64,000 nt of DNA. Origin: Heliocybe sulcata (taxonomy: Eukaryota > Basidiomycota > Agaricomycetes > Gloeophyllales > Gloeophyllaceae). The notes beneath the pieces are model-generated. The model worked only from the letters and a program-made list of their open reading frames with translations, was not told the DNA's origin and ran no database searches. Location: the NCBI GenBank assembly GCA_004369045.1, contig ML213506.1, positions 1,180,264 through 1,244,263 on the forward strand. The letters are read 5' to 3'. A program made the position numbers and the translations under genes. Every line of letters starts with the position of its first letter. Positions within the stretch are counted from its first letter, which is position 1. This document shows, one piece after another, positions 57,938 to 64,000 of the stretch.

Positions 57938-60900
57938 ATGGGCCCAAGCCAGCACCAGACCGCCACGGGCCGCGACGTGCCTACCTCCCAGTCTTCCTCC
58001 TCGCTGTCCTCCTCGTTTTCGTCATCCGCAGCGTCCTCGATGCTAATGCATGCTGCTCCACCCTCGGACTCGAGCCAGTCCGATATCGCGTCGCCAGATA
58101 TCTCCGCTTCCTCCCCTACCTCCTCCAAGAAACGCTTCTTCTCCACTCCAAACATCTTCACTCCCCAGCCGCGCTCTGCATCGCTCGCCGCGATGGGACA
58201 GGCTTTCAGCAAAGGGCCACAAACGCCGCCGAGCGACTCGAACTCGCGGAGCGAGTCGCCGGGCACGCCGACCTCTGCAGGGCAGAAATTGAAGCGGGCT
58301 TTCGCAGGTCGACGCAAGAAAACCGAGGAAGCGTCTCCTGCGTCGAGCAGTCAAAAGCTCTCGGCCAAGGGAAAAGAGCGTGCTGCCGAGCTCAGGTCGC
58401 CTGCCATCTCCGCATCTTCTTCCGATGAAAGCCGACTTTCCTACCGAGGACAGCCACTCCGCTTACCTAGCGGAGCAAAGCAAATGACCTTACAGTTGGC
58501 GACATCGACGTTACAGGTGTTCAGCCACAGAAGAGGACTGCTCTCATCCAAGTCGTCACCGTTGCCGCCGCCGCCGCCACCAAAGCCGCCCGGCATGACC
58601 GCTTCTCGTAGCACTCCGATGAGCAGTCCACCGCCTGTTCCTCCCATAGACATTGCTCCACCTCCTCCCAGTAGTCCTCCCCCTAGCACCTATCCACCGA
58701 CGAAGCAAGATAACAGAGCCTCGGTCATACCCACGAGTCCTAGCATAGCCCCTGCTCTTGATTTCCTGCGTGCCTCAGATAATGAAGCGGCAGAAGCACC
58801 AAGGCCAAGAGAAAGAAGGGATCCGGAGAAAGAGAGCGAGAAGGAGATATGGCGTAGGAGCGACTCCACCATGGCGAGTCACTCTACCATCAGACCTGGG
58901 GCCGGTAGCCGTTCGCCTCGTCCTCTTTCGATTGCGGAATCCTTGCAATCCACGAGCACAGTCATGGGGGTTAATAAGCGCTTGAGCTCTATCATCACCG
59001 ACGCGGACTACGCTACTCCAGAAGAGGACGTATCAGATGATTCAGAACCTCACGCTCCTGCTGCACCTCGTGCAATAACTCCGCCGTCGTCTAACAAGAC
59101 CAGAAACCGCCGATCAGTCTCCTTAAACCTTGGTTCTCCGTTCCAACTGAAGTCGAAGAGCCCTGCTGGTGGTGAGCTTAGTAGGACTCCCGAGTTCGAA
59201 ATCGATGCCCCTGCGTTCTCTAGCCGATCCTTCACCGAACCCAAGTCCATGTCGCATGCGAGGGACACCCCCACTCTCAGCAAGACATCAGCTACCGGCT
59301 TCATCGCTCCTATGCACGACTATGACGCGCCGGCTCCTCCTGATCCCAGCTTTAAAGGTCGTTTGGCTGCTTGGAATGCGCCCCAGTCGCCCTCGTTCGG
59401 ACACGGGCTCAACCCTTCCCCAGAACCATCTGCGGAGAGGCGGACAGCGTCCGATGTTCATGGTTCTTCCCAATCGATCAGGCAGACTGCCATAAGCATG
59501 ACGGGCGGCCTGGCGCCGGCTGCATTCGGTTTTGGTAAGCGCGCCGTCGAGAAGATGGGTCGGGCCTGGGGTGGCCTCACTTCGAGCGCGAGCTCCGGAC
59601 ACTCGTCCTCCTCTTCGAGTATCGCACCTTCATCGTTTTCTGGTGGAAGTCCGCTGGGCCGCGTGCACTCCAACCAGTCGGTATCCAGTCAATCCAACGC
59701 AAGTGGTTCATTCGCTGGCAAGTTCAAGCAGCGGCGAACACCAAACGCACCGTCAGCTACATGGAGCATTAGCTCGTCTGCGACATCGTCATCCGTTTCT
59801 GGTGAAGAGGGGTTCTCAGCGACACCATCGGGCCCTGCCCTTGGCAAGCGCATGCGTGGACCTCTGCGTACAATCAGTGGATCTGGGGCCGCCTCGGGTC
59901 TGGTGTTCGGCAGAGACTTGAAGTCATGCGTGAGGGAGACGGCTGTTAACCCTGGACGATGGGATCTGAGTGATAATGATCTGGGCAGCCCTGGTCATCG
60001 ACGACAGCGGAGTCGTGGACTAGACATGGAGATAGTAGGTGCAAAGGCCCTTGAGGACCGGATGCTGCCAGCCCTTGTCGTACGCTGCGCCCAGCATCTA
60101 TTGCGATGGGGAATCGAAGAGGAAGGATTGTTCCGGTGCGTTTCTATACTATTTCAGGCTTACCTTTCTAACGACGACATCGCTACCAGAATCAGCGGAC
60201 GGTCTTCGCATATCAACAAGTTGAGAGCGGAGTTTGACACGGGTAAGTTTTGTCCTCTATCCCAGGTTCTGTACGTCGTCTGAATGTGTCTTCAGGGGCC
60301 GACTATGATATATCTGAATGTTCTCCCGGGGATCTTGACCCACATGCAGTTGCATCCATCTTCAAGGCGTACCTTCGCGAGCGTAAGTCTACCACAATTT
60401 GTCGTGGTTTTGTTGTTTACGCGGAGTATGACTAGTCCCCGAGCCTATCTTGACGCATGCATTGATACCCTATTTTGACGCTGCCATGACTGCTGAGAAT
60501 AACGCAAGGAGTGCCGAGGATTCGGAAAGGCGCGTGCAGCGCGCCTCCCGAGGGCCGGGATTGCCGACAAATCCCAAGAGCGGCGCCCCTGGCCTCCGAA
60601 AGCCTCCTTCTCTCTCCACGCTTGCGATGCCCAATTTCTCTGGCATGCGCCCTCCATCGCAGCCGCTGTTGAAAGCCATCTCTTCCTTGATCTCTCGGCT
60701 TCCTGTGGAGAACCGTGCTCTTTTGCGAACCGTGACGGAATTGATCAAGGAGACTGCTAAGAGGCATAAGGACACGAAGATGCCATTAAGCAATCTCCTC
60801 CTGGTCTTTTGTCCAAGTCTTAGCATGGGTCCTCCGCTGTTACGTGTACTGTGCGAAGCAGAGGGCATATGGGATGGACCACTCAAGGGCGCCGAAGATC

Positions 60901-62348
60901 CTTATGTTGTCGACGTCAAAGCGGATCCAAGCCCTGTCATAGACATCCGGCGTGTAGAGGAGGAAGATGACGTGGTGCATAGTGACGAAGAGGATCTCAA
61001 TGAATCAAGGGTTGCCGATATCCCGGAGACTAGTGCTGGACCAGAAGTAGTACGAGGAGCGCAGGATGAGGATGAGGAGATCAAGTGGGACGGTGAGGAA
61101 AGGGCCGTCATGGACTTCCCTCCCGTCGCCGAGCGCAGAATCATGCGACCTGCTACTGCGAGTGCGGTGCGAAGCCCTTCGCCTCTGCATGAGAGCAGTC
61201 TTGCACCTTCACAGACTGACTCTGTATATGCTCCGCGTATGGCGCCTTCGGATTCTGCATCTCTCCGTGACGATGCTGCCTCCTATGTCTCAGCCTCCGA
61301 TGTGCCATCGAGTGGTGCAAGCGGGCATCTTTACAATCCCAATTCTCCACCTGCGCTCACATCGTCCACTGATTCCTTGGCAACACCGTCGACGATGTCC
61401 GAAGACCCGTCACTTCCGAGCGCCCTTTCTGTGGATCGTGATATTGCGCAGGGCAAGGCATTCTCCCCTTATAGCCAGCCATCGTCTCCCAAGATCGCCG
61501 ATAACTCCGACCTTCCATTAACTCCATCCCACGAGCGAACTGGCTCTGCGAGTCCTGTTCCTTTCCCTTCAGAACTGGAAAAGGCCGCTCACACATACCT
61601 GGACCGTTCACGGTCAGGGGTGGTCTCGCTCAGCAACGTCGCGCGAGAACGTGAGGACCATACCCGATCTGCCTCTACCTCTACCGTGCCTCTGCCTCGT
61701 GCACCGCGGATGAAGAAGCCGTCTTTGCATCTGCTTTTCACCAAGCGTAAGTCTGGCTCTCCTGTAGCATCGCCATCGTGGCAATCGGATACCCACGGCA
61801 CGTCCCCTTATTTGCACACGGCTGCAACATCGCAATCTTCCATTTCGATGCCTGGCACGGCCGTCACCGCCCCCCAAACGAGCACAATGAGTTTACCTCC
61901 TAAGTTAGACTTGTCTATAGAGTCGTCCCCTATCAAGTTCGATATCGCTGGCTCTGCCGATGTCAACGCTGAAAAGACTCAAGCACCTGGTCTTGTCTCT
62001 CCAGAGTCGTCCGAATCAGCGTCTACAGTCACCCATGCACCTCCCGCTATGCAAGAACGAAGCCTGTCCTCAGTATCTTCATCCACGTATGAGTCCTCTC
62101 GGTCCCATGAGACTCCTATTGCGGATATGTACTGTCAAGGTTCCAATCAGTCGACGCTCTCTGTTCGGGCACCGTCGGTTGCTGACAGTCCGGTCGCCGC
62201 CCCCGAGTTGGCGAGGTTCCCAGCGTCTCCACCGGACGCCAAGAACCAGTACAGCATCTATGTCGACGACGACGATTCTGAGGAGGATTGGGTTGGCAGC
62301 GTCTTGAAGGCTGCTGAAGCCGAGAATGGAGCTACCGAGCCTTCGTGA
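57938..62348 (+). CDS. RhoGAP-domain protein with long disordered flanks
   Basis: GTPase-activating protein for Rho-family GTPases. Four exons (57938-60135, 60190-60242, 60296-60382, 60436-62348) give 1416 residues. The first 660 are disordered, rich in Ser and Pro, with poly-Pro (SPLPPPPPPKPPG) that could bind SH3 or profilin. The RhoGAP domain spans about 690-930: ALVVRCAQHLLRWGIEEEGL, then GLFRISGRSS with the catalytic arginine finger, AVASIFKAYLRELPEPILTH, LISRLPVENRALLRTVTELI and MPLSNLLLVFCPSL, in which the conserved Asn is kept. An insert of about 60 residues lies between the PEPIL helix and the LPxxN helix. The last 480 residues are again disordered, with an acidic end. Three introns fall inside the domain, the first within the arginine-finger motif. 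The exact GTPase is unknown. Confidence 0.9.
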
Positions 62349-62763
62349 TCGCCACGACCGAGGGTTCTTACGCTGCTTCGGGAAGGATCAGCTACGGGTT
62401 TGTTTAAAGACCATCATCGTCGATTCCATGCTGCTTTACTATCTTACGTTGTCACTCTCGTTTTTTGCTCTCATTGGACGGTCGTACTGCATCTCCATCT
62501 CTGCCCTCACAACCACTCTCCATTATCAGGTCCCTCTCCCCATCTAGCCTCATGCGAAACTTCGGATTGCATTTGTTTGGGTATCTACTAATATCATGTC
62601 TTCATTATTCGGTATTCCCTCGTCTATAAGTTAGTCCATGCTCGCTCGATAGTATTAGACAGGCATTCTTCCTAAAACTCGCTGCAATCGAGGGAATGCA
62701 ACCAATTGGAATTCTGAATCTGTACAGTGTATGTAAATAATTGCCAATGTAACGCATCTGTCT
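62349..62763. other. convergent 3' flanks
   Basis: Spacer between the RhoGAP gene (+) and the oxidoreductase gene (-); both 3' untranslated regions fall here. No other gene. Confidence 0.5.
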
Positions 62764-64000
62764 CTACACGTCGATTTTGCGTCCTTCAGCCGCGCTTCTG
62801 CTGATGGCGTCCAACAGTTTATGAATCCTCATCCCATCATCGATAGATGCATAGTTTCCCTCGCCGCCATTAGCGAACTCTGTCCAGGCTGCTACCAGAT
62901 TTCCGACGAAGTTGCCCCCCGGGCCTGGGTATGTACCCACCTGGACAAGCTCTCCGTTCAAGTAGAGCTCCGGGTTGCCCACGTGCAGGAATGCCTGGGG
63001 GAAGTCATGGCCCTCTAGCCTCAAGGTCCCGTCCTCTCCCTCGATCACCCACTCCAGATGCTTCCTGCCAGGAGCACTGGGGAGACCTGCGCGCCAGGTG
63101 ATGCTGGTCAACACGCCGGACTTGAGCAAGCCAGTAACGGCAATGTGGTCGGGAGAGGTCGCAGTGCGGGTCTCGCCCGTAGGTTGATTGTTGTCGTCGA
63201 CGACTGTCGCGGTTGGGTAGACGATCGTAGCGGTAGCAGACAAGGACGCAAAGTCGCTCAGAAGATGGGTCAGAACATCGAGCTGATGGCCTATGGCCAC
63301 TACTGGCAAGGTGACACCTGTATTATAGTATGCGAATTTAGACGCCATCTGCGGATTCCAAAGAGCGTCGACAAGACCTACCTCCGTTAGCGTCGGTATA
63401 TCTTAAGTTATTTTTGGTCACGGGGCCCCAGAAGGCACCCTAGGAGCCAGCGCGGTCTGGCAAGCGCTTTGAGTTATAGGATGGGTGAGGCGACACAGTG
63501 GACGTACTATAGCAGACGATCTGATTGTACCCAATTTCCCGGAGGTGATAATTTCTTTCATCTGAGATCATGGACATGAGTTTATCGTTCTTCACCGTCC
63601 GTGATATGGCAAGCACATATACCGACCTTCTTGGCTATGGGACTGAGCCTCCCCTGCATCCCGACTATACCTCGGACGCCTTGGGACCGTGCGGTCTCGG
63701 CGACCTCCGTCACTTCTTGTAAGTTCATACCGACTGGCCACTCGACGAAGAAATCCTTCTTTGCCTCTATGGCTGGCATAAGGGACTTCTTCATGTAAGG
63801 GACTTTAACAGACACAACCACCAAGTCCACAGCGGGATCATTGGCGATCTTGGAGGTGTCACCGTAGAAGGGCTTCACAGGGTGGCCCGTCAGCTCCGTG
63901 TACTTCTGAGCAGTCTCCACAGCAGAAGACTCGCTGGTGGTGCAGAGTGCCTCAATAGAGTAGTTCTGCTTGAGCGAAGGGTCGAGGAGACTGGGGGCCA
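62764..64000 (-). CDS. Gal80-like NAD(P)-dependent oxidoreductase (GFO/IDH/MocA fold), 5' end outside window
   Basis: Exons 63627-64000 (partial), 63508-63561, 63382-63439 and 62764-63317. The visible chain starts in the Rossmann domain (KIANDPAVDLVVVSVKVPYM, KKDFFVEWPVGMNLQEVTEV). VEWP is typical of the Gal80-like group in place of the EKP of sugar dehydrogenases. It continues through GMQGRLSPIAKK, EIITSGKLGTIRSS, GAFWGPVTKNNLRYTDANGG and VTLPVVAIGHQLDVLTHLLS, then the C-terminal sheet domain (GEDGTLRLEGHDFP, PELYLNGELVQ) and ends EGRKIDV. Yeast Gal80 represses Gal4; in basidiomycetes, which lack the Gal4 circuit, such proteins are more likely dehydrogenases or uncharacterised. The acceptor at 63317 was chosen because it alone keeps the frame. 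The N-terminal glycine-rich loop is beyond the window. Confidence 0.85.

Noticed and set aside
1-64000. CRISPR arrays, operons and ribosome-binding sites
   Set aside because: None seen, and none expected in a fungal nuclear sequence with many spliceosomal introns.

Overview
The window comes from a filamentous basidiomycete, most likely an Agaricomycete. Genes are dense and on both strands, most carry many 48-100 bp GT-AG introns with CTNAC-like branch points, and the protein set is typical of this class: GH28 pectinases, a Cdc24-type RhoGEF, a Rap1-like telomere protein, a TAPT1-family membrane protein and a Gal80-like oxidoreductase. No species is claimed. Exon coordinates were obtained by hand splicing. 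For almost every model the exon lengths sum to a multiple of three.

Layout. 1-1376: 3' part of a 3-methyladenine DNA glycosylase gene. 1.7-2.8 kb and 8.1-10.1 kb: two copies of a promoter-bearing repeat, each with a purine-rich minisatellite on its downstream side; a third copy lies at 24.6-25.3 kb. 3.2-3.9 kb: SUR7/PalI-type membrane protein (-). 5.7-7.6 kb and 15.1-16.8 kb: two distantly related Ser/Pro-rich proteins of unknown function, flanking a TAPT1/Emp65 homologue (11.4-14.6 kb). 20.0-24.0 kb: a large GH63 glucosidase of the bacterial-like type. 25.5-40.1 kb: two GH28 polygalacturonase genes in the same orientation, separated by a 10.1 kb Tad-type LINE that carries an additional two-exon MYND zinc-finger gene near its 5' end. 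41.7-43.4 kb: a non-autonomous DNA element with long nested inverted repeats and a helicase-like fragment. 44.3-47.7 kb: Cdc24 (-). 50.0-52.8 kb: Rap1-like protein. 53.1-55.2 kb: Caprin-like RGG protein. 56.0-57.3 kb: mitochondrial carrier. 57.9-62.3 kb: RhoGAP. 62.8 kb to the window end: Gal80-like oxidoreductase (-, 5' end outside the window).

Functional links are loose, as usual in fungi. The two pectinases are a paralogous pair. Cdc24 and the RhoGAP both act on Rho-type GTPases in polarity. The rest are housekeeping genes. The most unusual object is the LINE: a 10-13 bp direct repeat next to its poly(A) end and at 38040 places its 5' end upstream of the MYND gene, so that gene appears to lie inside the element.
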